Assembly: GCF_001704415.2 (NCBI RefSeq)
Contig: NC_030811.1
Location: forward strand, 60,687,591 to 60,751,590
Origin: Capra hircus
Lineage: Eukaryota > Chordata > Mammalia > Artiodactyla > Bovidae
DNA length: 64,000 bases
Reading direction: 5' to 3'
In this document: in pieces, positions 34,061-44,839 of the stretch
How the letters are laid out: the number at the start of each line of letters is the position of its first letter
How positions within the stretch are numbered: the stretch's first letter is position 1
Made by a program: the position numbers and the translations under genes
Notes under the pieces: generated by a model
What the model saw: only the letters and a program-made list of their open reading frames with translations
What the model was told of the DNA's origin: nothing
The model's database searches: none

Positions 34061-34894
34061 CTTACTTCATACCTTTTGGAGTGACTGGTGGAGGGGAAGG
34101 GAGTATCAGGGGTGAGAAACTGGTGCCTTAGAGTTTGATTTAAAAGAAAAAAGGAGGCCAGTCAGAAGCCAGAGAACTTTTTCTCCAACTTTCCAAATAT
34201 GAAAATATGAAAGATTTTAAGTATGAAAATATATTCCTTCTGTGAAAAATACATTTTAAAACATTATCAGTGTTTATATTGCAAGCAAGAAATGAGAGCT
34301 TATTCCTCTTATGTGCATAAAGTTGTGGATGTTTGAAAAGAAGCTAACTGAAGCTTGTGCACCCTTATCTTTCCTTCTTGTTTTATGGACTTCAAGAGCA
34401 TTAGGCAAGTCCAGAGAGACTGAAGTTTTCTTCAAAGATTTCAGGACATAATTCAACTCAGCAAGGAACACTTTCATAATTCTTTCATAAAATGAGGGGA
34501 ACAGGGAACGTCTTTGAGTAGGACACTGCTCTCTGTAGAGATTTAATTGTATACATGGAGATAAGCTTGTTTTTCTTTCTGCAGCAACCTGGGAACAGAG
34601 TGGGAAGTTACACTGCACTTACTTAGCTGCAGAATTATGCAGTTATGAGTCTGTATCTCCCCCACTGTCCCTACCACAACCCAAAGGGGTCAAAAGTAAC
34701 AATAGCAACATCCAGAGATCCTCATAATCTCCCTCCACCAGGAAAATGCTCTATCTCCCACTCTCTGCATGTTGCTTTCCTGCTGGGCAGAGTCCCTGGT
34801 GCTGGCCCCACGTTCCACGAAATTTTCCTGTGTTTGGTGTTGCTCTGCTAGCCAGAGTGGATTTCATGGTCAAGGGCTGTCTTGTAGGCTCCTC
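34061..34894. other. No gene or repeat recognised
   Basis: A 114-codon minus frame (34274-34618) and frames around 34645-34984 have no recognisable domain. Part of the latter extends into the Bov-tA. Confidence 0.45.
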
Positions 34895-34960
34895 CACAAA
34901 CCCACAGGCCTTGGATTCAAACAGTCCAGCAGACTTGGCTTGAATCCTGGATTTCCTAAT

Positions 34961-35163
34961 GGCTCCTGGTGGCTCAGATGGTAAAGAATCTACCTGCAAT
35001 GTGGGAGACCCTGGTTCTATCCCTGGGTTGGGAAGATCCCATGGAGAAGGAAATGGCAATCCATTCCAGTATTCTTGTCTGGAGAATTACATGGATGGAG
35101 GAGCCTTGTAGGCTACAGTCCGTGGGGTCACAAAGAGTTGGATACGACTGAGTGACTAACACA
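34961..35163 (+). mobile_element. Bov-tA SINE inside MIR
   Basis: Full Bov-tA from ggctcctggtggctcagatgg to gagttggatacgactgagtgactaacac, with B-box-like ggttctatccctggg. It is the first interruption of the MIR. No clear TSD. Confidence 0.94.
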
Positions 35164-35191
35164 CACCATGACTGTGGACAAATCATTTGCC

Positions 35192-35297
35192 TTTTTCTTT
35201 GGCTGCACAGCACGGCAATTGAGATCTTAGTTCCCTGTCCTGGCCTCCTGCAGTGGAAGCACAGAGTCTTAATGACTTGGACCACCCAGGAAATCCC
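35192..35297 (-). mobile_element. CHR-2-type SINE with 8-bp TSD, inside MIR
   Basis: Antisense CHR-2: tttctttggctgcacagcacgg at the left, tcttagttccctgtcctgg, and head at the right (ttggaccacccaggaaatccc). Flanked by catttgcc (35184-35191, 35298-35305). Confidence 0.9.
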
Positions 35298-35440
35298 CAT
35301 TTGCCCTCTTTGAGCTTCAGTTTCCTCTTCTTTAAACAGGAAATAGTAACACCCAATCTTCAGGATGTCTGTGTGGATTAGAGACAATAGGAAGCACCTA
35401 ACACAGTGCCTAGCTTGGTATAACATTTCTTAGCATCACT

Positions 35441-35969
35441 CATCTTTTTGAGTACATACCAGAAATGGTAGCCCCCTCAAAATCCGAAACAAAACAAAGA
35501 ACTAGTGGCAGTATTTCAAGTACATTTTCTCTTTCTTCCCCCTTCCCCTTTCCTCCTCTTCTTTCTTCCTCCTCTCCCTTACCTTGTGACTGTCATCATT
35601 GTTGCAGATGTTTTGATGAGGACCTATGTGCTCTGAATATGAGCCACTGCCATTGTTATAAAAACCTCTCCTTGTTGGCTAGCCATTACTGTCACCAACT
35701 CTACCATCCTGCGAGCCTAGAGAGGGAGCTTACCTATTAGAACTAGCAATGCCTTTCATTTCAGTTTAGTGTTGGCTGAATGTTGCCAGGGTTGTGAGGA
35801 ATAAGACTTTAGAGTACAGTTTGGGAGAATTCAATGTATCAGCCCTCTGGATATAGCCTCTTTGCTACTGCTGCAAAGCCCAGTTCAAGCCACCATGTCT
35901 CTCCTGGCCAGGAGTCTCCTTACTGCTGTTTCTTCTACTACATTTGAACTCTATAATGTATACTATATT
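35441..35969. other. No gene recognised; pyrimidine-rich patch
   Basis: Contains a CT-rich run (about 35523-35583). The 91-codon frame 35465-35740 reads through it and has no recognisable domain. Confidence 0.45.
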
Positions 35970-36560
35970 TTGCAGCCAGAGAGATCTTAAAACATAAATC
36001 ACAGCATGCATTATCCTACATAAAACCCTCTAATTGCTTCCCATTGCTCTTAACATAAAATTCAAACACTTTATCATACTTTTACAAAGTCCTATATATC
36101 CTGGCCACACTAAGGTCTTTGCCATCATCCACTACTTATATTTGCTGTGCTCTAACCACGCTGAATATCTTTTTGTTCTTTAGCCAAGTTAAAATTAGTA
36201 TTTTTACATGTGCCATTTCCTTTGCCTAGAATCCTCTTACCCCATGTCTTTCATGGCTATCTTTTTTTCTTTTATTTAGACTAAGCTCAATTGCCATGTC
36301 TGCAGAGAGGCCTTTCCCAAAACCCTGATCTAAAGAGGTGTCGCCAATCCCCTAGTCTTTTGCTATTGCACGATCAATGTTTTAGTTATGAATTTATGTT
36401 TGTATTTGTGTTTTATTTGTTTGGTGTTGGTCTCCCCTAACTAGTATGCTAGTTTCAAGAAAAAGACACATTCTCTGTCTTCTTCACCCCTTTATCATTA
36501 GTGTATAGAACACCGCCTGAGACACAAAGGACTCACTAAACATTTGTTAAGTGAATAAAC
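35970..36560 (+). mobile_element. L2 LINE 3' end
   Basis: Long ordered L2 match: gcagccagagagatcttaaaac, ccctctaattgcttcccattgctcttaacataaaattcaaac, cctggccacactaaggtc, tgccatttcctttgcctagaatcc, gcagagaggcctttccc, and the terminal gaacaccgcctgagacacaaaggactcactaaacatttgttaagtgaat. Well preserved for L2. Confidence 0.88.
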
Positions 36561-36834
36561 AGGTATCCATCCAGAAACAATTTCTCCCCTTCAGAAAGCA
36601 CTTCTGACCACTGCCAACTGCTCAAATGTTTTGCTCCATGATTTCTCGCTCTTGCCTTTGAGGAACATCCCTTCGCCCTCCCCTGGAGAGGAGTTCCTAG
36701 TGGAGAGTGGTCTTGTTCTTTTGAAATCTGGGTAAGGTACTTCCTGTCCATAGTCTGAATTCTTGTAAATAGTGACAGTCTGGTGTTCGACGAATTTGGA
36801 TGTCAAAGACAGAATGTTGAGCTGTGGAAATCAG

Positions 36835-36900
36835 TTGGGTTAGTCAAGAACACATAGCTAAGGCATGGAGCAGAACTAGGCATTGGGATTTTGACTGGTG
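36835..36900 (-). mobile_element. Possible MIR fragment
   Basis: gggttagtcaagaacacatagctaaggcatggagcagaactagg resembles antisense MIR core. Short and diverged. Confidence 0.4.
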
Positions 36901-37335
36901 GGAAGCTGTGCTCAAGAAACCATGCTGTGAGATGGCCCAGGGAGAGTGGTATAGATGAATTCTAGATTGGGACTACGGATTCCTGGGGCCATTTCTTATG
37001 GAAGCAGAGCATGTATTTAATGTGGCCCATCTAGATTTGTTTAAGGAATTCTAATGCTGTTTATAGAGTCCAAGACTCCTTTGGAGGACCTGCCTCAGTC
37101 AAGTTTTTCATGCTCCCTCTGTATCTTCCTTTCTGAGGAAGGCTGCTGTAATCCTTCCCACAGTTACACCTTTACCGTTCTCTAAAGTACACTCCAAATA
37201 TTATGGCCTTGGAACAGTGGAGAAATGAGATATTTTATAATCAGATTTTCAAGAGTGAGCCTTGGACTCAGTTTTCAGGCACACAGTCTTTTGGTCCAAC
37301 CATTGCTTGTTTGTGAGACATCTTTGCCTGCCATG

Positions 37336-37594
37336 TATGCTGCTAAGTCACTTCAGTCGTGTCTGACTCTGTGCGACCCCATAGATGGCAGCCCGCGAGG
37401 CTCCCCCGTCCCTGGGATTCTCCAGGCAAGAACACTGGAGTGGGTTGCCATTTCCTTCTCCAATGCATGAAAGTGAAAAGCGAAAGTGAAGTCGCTCAGT
37501 CGTGTCCGACTCTTAGTGACCCCATGGACCACAGCCCACCAGGCTCCTCCATCCATGGAATTTTCCAGGCAAGAGTACTGGAGCGGGGTGCCAT
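37336..37594 (-). mobile_element. Bov-A2 SINE (dimer)
   Basis: Two Bov-A monomers in antisense: 37336-37465 (tatgctgctaagtcacttcagtcgtg ... gccatttccttctcc) and 37488-37594 (gaagtcgctcagtcgtgtccgac ... gtgccattg), joined by the linker aatgcatgaaagtgaaaagcg. Little diverged, so probably fairly recent. Confidence 0.94.
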
Positions 37595-38497
37595 TGGTTA
37601 TTTGAGGCAATAGACAGAGATGTCCCTCAAGAAAATGCAGTACATATAAATCTGAGCTAGCTGAACTCTGATATATACAGTAGAGGTGGCTATATTACAA
37701 AACAATAAATAGCAGCTACCACTGATGATTCCAAATAATATTTAATTAAAAGCAATAAGATCATCCCACACATTTATGGCATAAAATAAAGAACATGTAT
37801 TTTTTAAAAAGCCATCATTTCTCCTCAAGACTTTGCCATATATAGAGAGTATAAATTTTGGTTGGAGTCATTGTTTGGTAAAGCCATTGTTTGTTCAAGA
37901 CAGCAGTAGAGACATCAATTTCCCTCAATTTTCACACAAAAAAGTATCACCTGGAAGCCATGACTCCCCAAAACTACCTTCTCTGCATGAGGCATTGTCA
38001 TTTGTGCTTGCTATAACCATGGTAGGTGCGGTTATGCCTGTCCATGGGGAAATAGACAGAATAGCTGATTTCTTACGAATGTGGCTGAGGCTTCATAAAT
38101 CAAGTCTTGCTTTTTGAATAACAGTCATACCTCTTATTTCAAATCAAAAGCCCAGCAGGTTTTTAACTTCTCCAATTTTCTTGATGAGAAGGAAGCTAAA
38201 CAATAATGTGTCCATAAAAGTATGAGCAAGAACTGTTACCCCAGAGTTTTGCAGAAATGGAAAGATGCAAGAACACTGAATTTTTTTTTTTTTTGACATG
38301 TTGGGAAAGTCTGTAGACAATTTTGGGTGTGAAAAAAATTGACTAAGAAGTGTAAATGTGCTCTGCTGTTCTGGCCTCAGTACAGAATGTTTGTACTTCA
38401 TTTTAACCTCTCTCTCCTCTATTTTATAAAGACTTTGTTTTCTGACTATAACGTGGCTGGAATTCTCCAGGCATGACTGTATTAGAATTAGATTAGT
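37595..38497. other. No gene or repeat recognised
   Basis: A 94-codon plus frame (37833-38117) and an 85-codon minus frame (38144-38401, crossing a T-run) have no recognisable domains. Confidence 0.45.
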
Positions 38498-38515
38498 AAA
38501 AAAAAAAAAAAAAAA
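38498..38515. repeat. Poly-A run (18 A)
   Basis: Mononucleotide tract. No AATAAA or recognisable retrocopy lies just upstream. Confidence 0.95.
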
Positions 38516-38667
38516 TTACACCAAGAAAAAAACTAAAATAGAATATCATTAGTTACTGTTAATATTCTAATAGTTACTTATATTCATTCAAATGAAAATT
38601 CATATAGGATTTGAAAATGACCATGAAGGAGAAAGATTGTTTTTATAATGAAGAAAATATCCACTTA

Positions 38668-38765
38668 AACCCACTCCAGCATTCCTGCCTGGGAAATTCC
38701 ATGGACAGAGGAACTTGGCAGGCTGCAGTCCATGGGGTTGTAAAACGACTTAGCAACAAAACAAC
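38668..38765 (+). mobile_element. Bov-A tail fragment
   Basis: The Bov-A monomer part only: cccactccagcattcctgcctgggaaattccatgg to cgacttagcaac, followed by an (ACAACA)-type tail. 5'-truncated, lacking the tRNA head. Confidence 0.9.
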
Positions 38766-39102
38766 AACAAAACCTCCCAAATTTCCTAAATAATTGATAG
38801 AAATTTAACCATGTATTTTCTCTGAAGTAATAGGTTGAGCAAGTGTTTCAGTCAATATATCTAATCGTATCTCACAGAGTTCTCTAAAAAATGTTGAAGA
38901 ATTCTGGAAACCTTCTGGAATCATTACTGCTTTTTTTTTTTTACTAGTGTTTATTAATATGAATTTACAAATTAGGAGAAATAATTGATCTCTTCCTTGG
39001 GATCAACCTACTACAACTATTTAAAAGCAGTGGATCCATATAATCTGAGGATTAGAAATAGCAGGTGTTGGAAAGGAGGGAACAGTTGTTTTTTAAAAAA
39101 TA

Positions 39103-39215
39103 TTCTTTCTTTCTTTCTTTCCTTCCTTCCTTCCTTCCTTCCTTCTTCCTTCCTTCCTTCCTTCCTTCCTTCCTTCCTTCTTTCTTTCTTTCTTTCTTTC
39201 TTTTTCTTTCTTTCT
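39103..39215. repeat. (TTTC)n/(TTCC)n polypyrimidine microsatellite
   Basis: Interrupted blocks: TTTC units, then TTCC units, then TTTC units, over about 110 bases with essentially only T and C on the plus strand. It sits where the A-rich tail of the adjacent antisense CHR-1 should be, so it most likely arose by expansion of that tail. Confidence 0.95.
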
Positions 39216-39430
39216 GTATTGGGTCTTCATTGCTGTGTGTGGGCTTTTTCTTGTTGCGGTGACTTCTCCCATTGCAGAGCCCAGGCTCTTGAGCGTTGAC
39301 TCAGTAGTTGTGGCACACAGGCTTAGTTGCCCTGTGGCACGTGGGATCTTCCTAGATTTGGGATTGAACCCATGTCCCCTGTATTGGCAGGCAGACTCTT
39401 AACCACTCTGAGCCACCAGAGAAGTCGCCA
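39216..39430 (-). mobile_element. CHR-1-type SINE
   Basis: Antisense CHR-1: gtattgggtcttcattgctgtgtgtgggc at the left, tagttgtggcacacaggcttagttgcc, gtgggatcttcctagatttgggattgaac, and head ccactctgagccaccagagaagtc at the right. Confidence 0.9.
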
Positions 39431-39447
39431 GAGGGAGTAGTTTTAAG

Positions 39448-39830
39448 ATTATTTTTTATCTGCTGCCCATTGGAATTAACTGGGAAGTTAACAAATCTCA
39501 GTATTAAGCCCATGTGCGTGCTCAGTCACTTCAGTTGTGTCCGACTCTTTGTGTCCCTCTGGATGTAGCTCACCAGGCTCCTCTGTCCATGGGATTCTCC
39601 AGGTAAGAATACTGAAGTCGGTTGTCATGCACTCTCTAGGGGGTCTTCCCAACCAGGGACTGAACCCTCTCCTGTTATACCTCCTGCCTTAGTGGGCATG
39701 TTCTTTACCACTAGCACAAGCTGGAAAGCCCCAAGCCCACACCTCAGATCAATTAAATCAGAACCTAAATAGACGCAAATCGAGGTAATTCCAGTGTGCA
39801 GCCAAAGTTGAGAACCACTGCTTTGAGAGA
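39448..39830 (+). mobile_element. MER5A-like hAT DNA transposon relic, split by SINE
   Basis: Left part tctgctgcccattggaattaactgggaagttaacaaatctcag; right part after the SINE tcagatcaattaaatcagaacc, ggtaattccagtgtgcagccaaagttgagaaccactg. The last piece is the characteristic terminal inverted-repeat end of MER5A-type elements. Confidence 0.75.
39513..39732 (-). mobile_element. Bov-tA SINE with 7-bp TSD
   Basis: Antisense Bov-tA flanked by aagccca (39506-39512, 39733-39739). Diverged around the head (cttagtgggcatgttctttaccactagc). Confidence 0.9.
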
Positions 39831-40216
39831 CTCTATATAAACAGCCCACTTGAATTCTCCCTTCTTTGAATTCTTTTTGCTTAACCTATTTTCACATGCC
39901 TTTTTTTTTTTTAAACTTGAAAAATATGCCCCCTGTGGTCATGAGGTGTGTCTTAAAAGAGTTTTATGTATAATTAGTTAAACAACCTCTGATATAAATA
40001 CTTTCTGTAATTATTGGGCTGCAGTCTATCATATTTATAATGAACCATTCTTTCTTCTCCTAGATTGCTTAAATATGTTTCAAAATTGTTAAGATACAAT
40101 CCACATTCCTTATAATCTAGTAATCCTAATCTGTCATCTTTGGCACAGAGTATATGGGAGAATATGTTTCTGTGTGTGTGCATGAATGAATATACACATA
40201 AGTTAAATTCTGCTGG
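39831..40216. other. No gene or repeat recognised
   Basis: AT-rich with a T-run at about 39900-39912. The 90-codon minus frame 39974-40246 has no recognisable domain. Confidence 0.45.
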
Positions 40217-40225
40217 AATGCCAAA

Positions 40226-40448
40226 AAAGGAAGAAAAGAAAGTCACTCACTCATGTCTGACTCTTTGCGACCCCATAGACTGTAGGCTACTGGGCTCCTC
40301 CATCCATGGGATTTTCCAGGCAAGAATACTGGAGTGGGTTACCATTTCCTTCTCCAGGGGAATTTCCTGACCCAGGGATTAAACCCCGGGTCTCCCACAT
40401 TATAGGCGGATGCTTTGCCATCTGAGCCACAAGGGAAGCCACAAGGGA
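40226..40448 (-). mobile_element. Bov-tA SINE with 9-bp TSD
   Basis: Antisense Bov-tA between perfect copies of aatgccaaa (40217-40225, 40449-40457). The head end carries a tandem duplication of gccacaaggga, which lengthens the element's 5' end by about 12 bases. Confidence 0.95.
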
Positions 40449-40457
40449 AATGCCAAA

Positions 40458-41137
40458 GCAGCATATTAAATAGGAGAGGGAAAGCTGATTTAATTATCCT
40501 GTATTACTGACAGCCACTTTTCCTGATCTTATTTTTTTCTACTCAGTACAATAAGAGGCTTAAGTTTTTATTAAAATGTATAAATATGCATCATCAGTAT
40601 ATCTTTTAATTCCTAGGATAATATCGTAGATGAGTTAGGTTGGTGATTTAACTATACAGTATGCCATTATATCCAAATTTGAAAACAAAGATTACAACAT
40701 CCATATTTCATATATGGACCAAATAAGACTCTAGACTCTTAATGAAAATATCTGGCTCTAGATTTCAGCCGAGCTCAAATGAGTTCAAATGGTGATGTGA
40801 CCTACCTGTCTCTTGATTAGTGTAAAAGGAAAAGTTGAACAAACGTTTTTGATAGAATCTCCCACATTCACACTTTGCTCTGAATACAGAATCAAGCTTT
40901 TAAGTGTATAAGTACAATGACATTTAAAAGTCTTAACAGTTAACCAGGGCATTGAGTGAGCAAATGCAGCTCAACCTAGTGGTTCCTCTTTTCAACTTTG
41001 TTTTCATTTTTTTCTTTTTTCTCCTTTAGCATGAGTCATGGTGAATCATAGTTGTTTGAAAAACTACAGGATTAACAATTTATGATTTTCATTATATAAG
41101 CTGGGGGTATTTATCATTTTTATGATATGGGAACCCT
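40458..41137. other. No gene or repeat recognised
   Basis: AT-rich, unique-looking DNA with no open frame of note. Confidence 0.45.
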
Positions 41138-41145
41138 AATAAAAT

Positions 41146-42062
41146 ATTTCTGCTTTATTGACTAGGCCAAAGCCTTTGACTGTGTGGATCACAATAAACT
41201 GTGGAAATTCTGAAAGAGATGAGAATACCAGACCACCTGACCTGCCTCTTGAGAAACCTATATGCAGGTCAGGAAGCAACAGTTAGAACTAAACATGGAA
41301 CAACAGACTGGTTCCAAATAGGAAAAGGAGTACGTCAAGGCTGCATATTGTCACCCTGCTTATTTAACTTCTATGCAGAGTACATCATGAGAAATGCTGG
41401 ACTGGAAGAAACACAAGCTGGAATCAAGATTGCTGGGAGAAATATCAATAACCTCAGATATGCAGATGACACCCTTATGGCAGAAAGTGAAGAAGAACTA
41501 AAGAGCCTCTTGATGAAAGTGAAAGAAGAGAGTGAAAAAGTTGGCTTAAAGCTCAACATTCAGAAAACTAGGATCATGGCATCTGGTCCCATCACTTCAT
41601 GGGAAATAGATGGGGAAACAGTGGAAACAGTGTCAGACTTTATTTTTTGGGCTCCAAAATCACTGCAGATGGTGATTGCAGCCATGAAATTAAGAGATGC
41701 TTAGTCCTTGGAAGGAAAGTTATGACCAACCTAGATAGCATATTCAAAAGCAGAGACATTACTTTGCCAGCAAAGGTTCATCTAGTCAAGGTTATGGTTT
41801 TTCCATTGGTCATGTATGGATGTGAGAGTTGGACTGTGAAGAAAGCTAAGCACCAAAGAATTGATGCTTTTGAACTGTGGTGTTGGAGAAGACTCTTGAG
41901 AGTCCCTTGGACTGCAAGGAGATCCAACCAGTCCATCCTAGAGGAGATCAATCCTGGGTGTTCATTGGAAGGATTGATGTTGAAGTAGAAACTCCAATAC
42001 TTTGGCCACCTGATATGAAGAGGTGGCTCATTGGAAAAGACCCTGATGCTGGGAAAGATTGA
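41146..42062 (+). pseudogene. Broken BovB reverse transcriptase
   Basis: Main frame 41201-41704 covers the RT palm and thumb with GVRQGCILSP and YADD at 41459-41470 (residue 87 of that piece). It begins from a non-ATG codon because a one-base loss near 41205 shifts the frame. An in-frame TAG (41163-41165) precedes it. The frames 41599-41988 and 41877-42062 hold the C-terminal region. One Thr codon after YADD is missing, as at 9387. Confidence 0.9.
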
Positions 42063-42234
42063 GGGCAGGAGGAAAAGGGGATGACAGAGGATGAGATGGT
42101 TGGATGGCATCACTGACTCAATGGACATGGGGTTGGATGGACTCCGGGAGTTGGTGATGGACAGGGAGGCTTGGTGTTCTGCGGTTCATGGGGTTACAAG
42201 GAGTCGGACATGACTGAGTGACTGAAATGAACTG
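41146..42234 (+). mobile_element. BovB LINE, 5'-truncated, with 8-bp TSD
   Basis: 1.09 kb BovB from the RT palm (atttctgctttattgac) to the 3' end tgaaatgaactg, flanked by aataaaat (41138-41145 and 42235-42242). The TSD shows it is an independent truncated insertion. Its 3' type is intermediate between the two groups seen in other copies. Confidence 0.96.
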
Positions 42235-42242
42235 AATAAAAT

Positions 42243-43055
42243 TAATTTTATTTTTATTTTATTTTATATTTATTTTAATTCATAAAATAAAAATCCAATT
42301 AAGATTTTTCAAAATTAATTAACTGGAAGATTCTATTGTTCTTCCTTGTAAAGTTTTGTCTGAGAAGCTGGCACTTCTCATTTTTCTATCTACCATGACT
42401 TAGTTGCTATAAAATAATGTCAGAGCCTGCTATTAAGGAATGCAGAGGTTATAGAACTTTGAATTGCTCACACATGACTATGATAAACTGTTTTAACCTT
42501 TAACTGCTCTGTGTTACTTCTCACACACTAAAGAATAGCTAAATCCAGGTTGGTTTCAGAAAGGACTCCACTTTATTCCTGAAAGAAGTGATTATGTGTG
42601 AATGCTTTTAAACTTAACAATTATGAATATTATCATCCGATGTCAGGCAATACCTATTGTATATGGATTCCCTTTATGATAAAGTTTGACATTTAATGCT
42701 AGAACTGAGTACACCTTTTCTTAAAGTCAGGCTTTCTCAAGAGTCACTTCTCTGGCTCATTCCAAGAGGAGGCACCTTGAGGAACACTGTGTTCTCTCAC
42801 ATCTCTATATCGCATGCAATAGCACTCTTGCTGATTAGAGGTAATTTGACAAATGGAATTCAAAAGAGGATTATTAAAACAGTTAGCACAAATGCAACAC
42901 CAGAAATTCTGGACGCCTACAGAAACAACTTCTTAAATTCATTCTTTGATAATGTGTATTTGACATTTTAGATTTTGAGCAGCTCCTGAGTGAGAAGAGA
43001 ATTGGAACAGAGACAATATGCTTTGTAGGGTTTCGTTTAGTTAGATGCGTCTAGA
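42243..43055. other. No gene or repeat recognised
   Basis: Starts with an AT-only stretch (about 42236-42290). The 91-codon frame 42696-42971 has no recognisable domain. Confidence 0.45.
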
Positions 43056-43063
43056 TAGCCATG

Positions 43064-43337
43064 TTCGGAGAAGGCAATGGCACCCCACTCCAGTACTCTT
43101 GCCTGGGAAATCCATGGACAGAGGAGCCTGGTGGGCTGCAGTCCATGGGGTCGCCAAGAGTCGGACTCGAATGAGCGACTTCACTTTCACTTTTCACTTT
43201 CATGCATTGGAGAAGGAAATGGCAACCCACTCCAGTGTTCTTGCCTGGAGAATCCCAGGGACGGAGAGGCCTAGCGGGCTGCCGTCTACGGGGTCACACA
43301 GAGTCGGACACAATTGAAGCAACTTAGCAGCAGCAGC
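43064..43337 (+). mobile_element. Bov-A2 SINE (dimer) with 8-bp TSD
   Basis: Two Bov-A monomers: ttcggagaaggcaatggcaccccactccag ... gagcgacttcactttcac, linker with cactttcatgcattgg, then agaaggaaatggcaacccactccag ... caacttagcagcagcagc. Flanked by tagccatg (43056-43063, 43338-43345). Ends in an AGC-type short tail. Confidence 0.95.
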
Positions 43338-43345
43338 TAGCCATG

Positions 43346-44000
43346 GCAGAGTCTATTCTAGGAGCTTCATGGCAATGAGGAACACTGAGCAGTACAGACA
43401 CTGTATGCTAATAGTGATTGCATCATCACCCTTTTCGAGTGTTGAGGTCAGTTTGATTTAAAGAAATAAGTGGGGCTTTTTGTTTATTCTTTTTGCTTTT
43501 TGTTCTTTGTCTGAATTATTCTGGTTTCAATAAAGAGAGACCCTTCTCAAGTGTGCTGAGCAAAGTAGACTGTTCTCTGAGAGCAGGAGTCACAGGAGGT
43601 CTGATGTCATAGTTCTAGATACAAGGCTCCCCATGAACTTTAGTGGCAGGAGCATGGGGACTCAGTTGCACTGCAAAGGACTACATCTTTCTGTCCCCTT
43701 GTCCATCAGCTGCAGAGCAGAGGGAATCAATGATCACCTGTCCTCTCAGCAGGGACAACAGGTAGGAAATGTTTCCTTGATAATACAGATGTGATATTGT
43801 CACAAAATACATTGTTACCAAAAATGTTACTGGAAGCAAAGGAGAAATGAATCCACAGGAGAAGTGTTTTGGGGAGAAGATGTCAAATTCAGGTTTGCCT
43901 GTATTGAACAAGAGGTGACTGCAGATATCCAAGAGCACGCATGTAGAAGTGATTTGTTTGGTTGAATCTGAAGCTCAGGGAAGAGGGCAGAGCTCTAGAA
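43346..44000. other. No gene or repeat recognised
   Basis: Unique-looking. An 85-codon minus frame (43681-43938) has no recognisable domain. Confidence 0.45.
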
Positions 44001-44620
44001 CTAGTTTTGGTTGTCATTAGCACATAAGTGAGAGTTCAAATTATTATGAGAATACCTGAAAAGAGTTTATGGTGAAAAAGGTGATTATGCAGAAAAATAA
44101 TGAGAGGATAAACCCTGCAGAACATCAACATTTAAGGAACAGGTACAGAGAAGTAAATATACTCATATAGGAGATAGTAACACAGTAGAGGTAAACCTTG
44201 AAGAGAATAATATCATGGAAACCAAGGATATGCAGTTTTAGAAAGGACTGAGTCTCAGTCATTCTCAGATAGGAAAGAAAAGGCTAAAAAAACCTTTAGA
44301 GAAGGGAATAGAGAATTGATAGATTTGACAAGATGGAGGTCACTGGTTGCCATTTCCAGAGCAATTTTTGTAGAATTGAAGCAAATGTGTGATGCACAGG
44401 AGGTGAAAACCAGCTTTTCATGGTTGAGAGAATATAGGAATGGGAGGCAAGGATGCCAAGGTAGTTGGAGAAGAGGATTCTTCAGAAGTAGCTGAAAAGT
44501 GACAAACAAAATCAGCACAGGGTTAGAGATCAGGCCTGGGCCAAGAAGAGACCCTTTTTCAGGATAGAAGAAATTTGAGCATGTTTATCAGCTCGAGGTG
44601 GGAGACTGGAGGCTGCAAAA
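44001..44620. other. Purine-rich stretch, unclassified
   Basis: A- and G-rich plus strand. Phrases such as gacaagatggaggtcactggttgccatttccagagcaatttttgtag resemble a widespread old mammalian dispersed repeat, but I cannot name it. The minus frame 44255-44518 is not convincing. Confidence 0.4.
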
Positions 44621-44635
44621 GGACTGGAAGTTTGA

Positions 44636-44832
44636 GGGACTTCCCTGGTGGTCCAGTGATTGAGAACCCCCCTGGCAATGCAAGGGACACAGATTTGATC
44701 CACGGTCCCAAAAGATCCCACATGTTGATGAGCAACAAAGACCGTGTGCACCACAGCTACTAACTCTACACTCTAGAGCGCTAGCACAGCAATGACGAGT
44801 AGCCCCAGCCCACTGCAACTAGAGAAAGCCTG
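44636..44832 (+). mobile_element. CHR-1 SINE
   Basis: Sense CHR-1: gggacttccctggtggtccagtgattgag head, B-box-like gatttgatccacggtcc, gcaacaaagaccgtgtgcaccacagctac and agccccagcccactgcaactagagaaagcc. The expected A-rich tail is absent; L1 3'-end sequence follows almost immediately. Confidence 0.92.
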
Positions 44833-44839
44833 AGGAGAG

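Larger units (their letters stand above)
34895..35440 (+). mobile_element. MIR SINE split by two younger SINEs
   Basis: MIR segments in order: ccttggattcaaacagtccagcagacttggcttgaatcctgg (34911-34952), actgtggacaaatcatttgcc (35171-35191), and ccctctttgagcttcagtttcctcttctttaaacagg through cacctaacacagtgcctagcttgg (35304-35420). The two gaps hold a Bov-tA and a CHR-2. Confidence 0.85.

Noticed and set aside
38985..39299. 104-codon frame with Phe-Leu-Pro-Ser repeats
   Set aside because: It is the translation of the TTTC/TTCC microsatellite and adjoining SINE.
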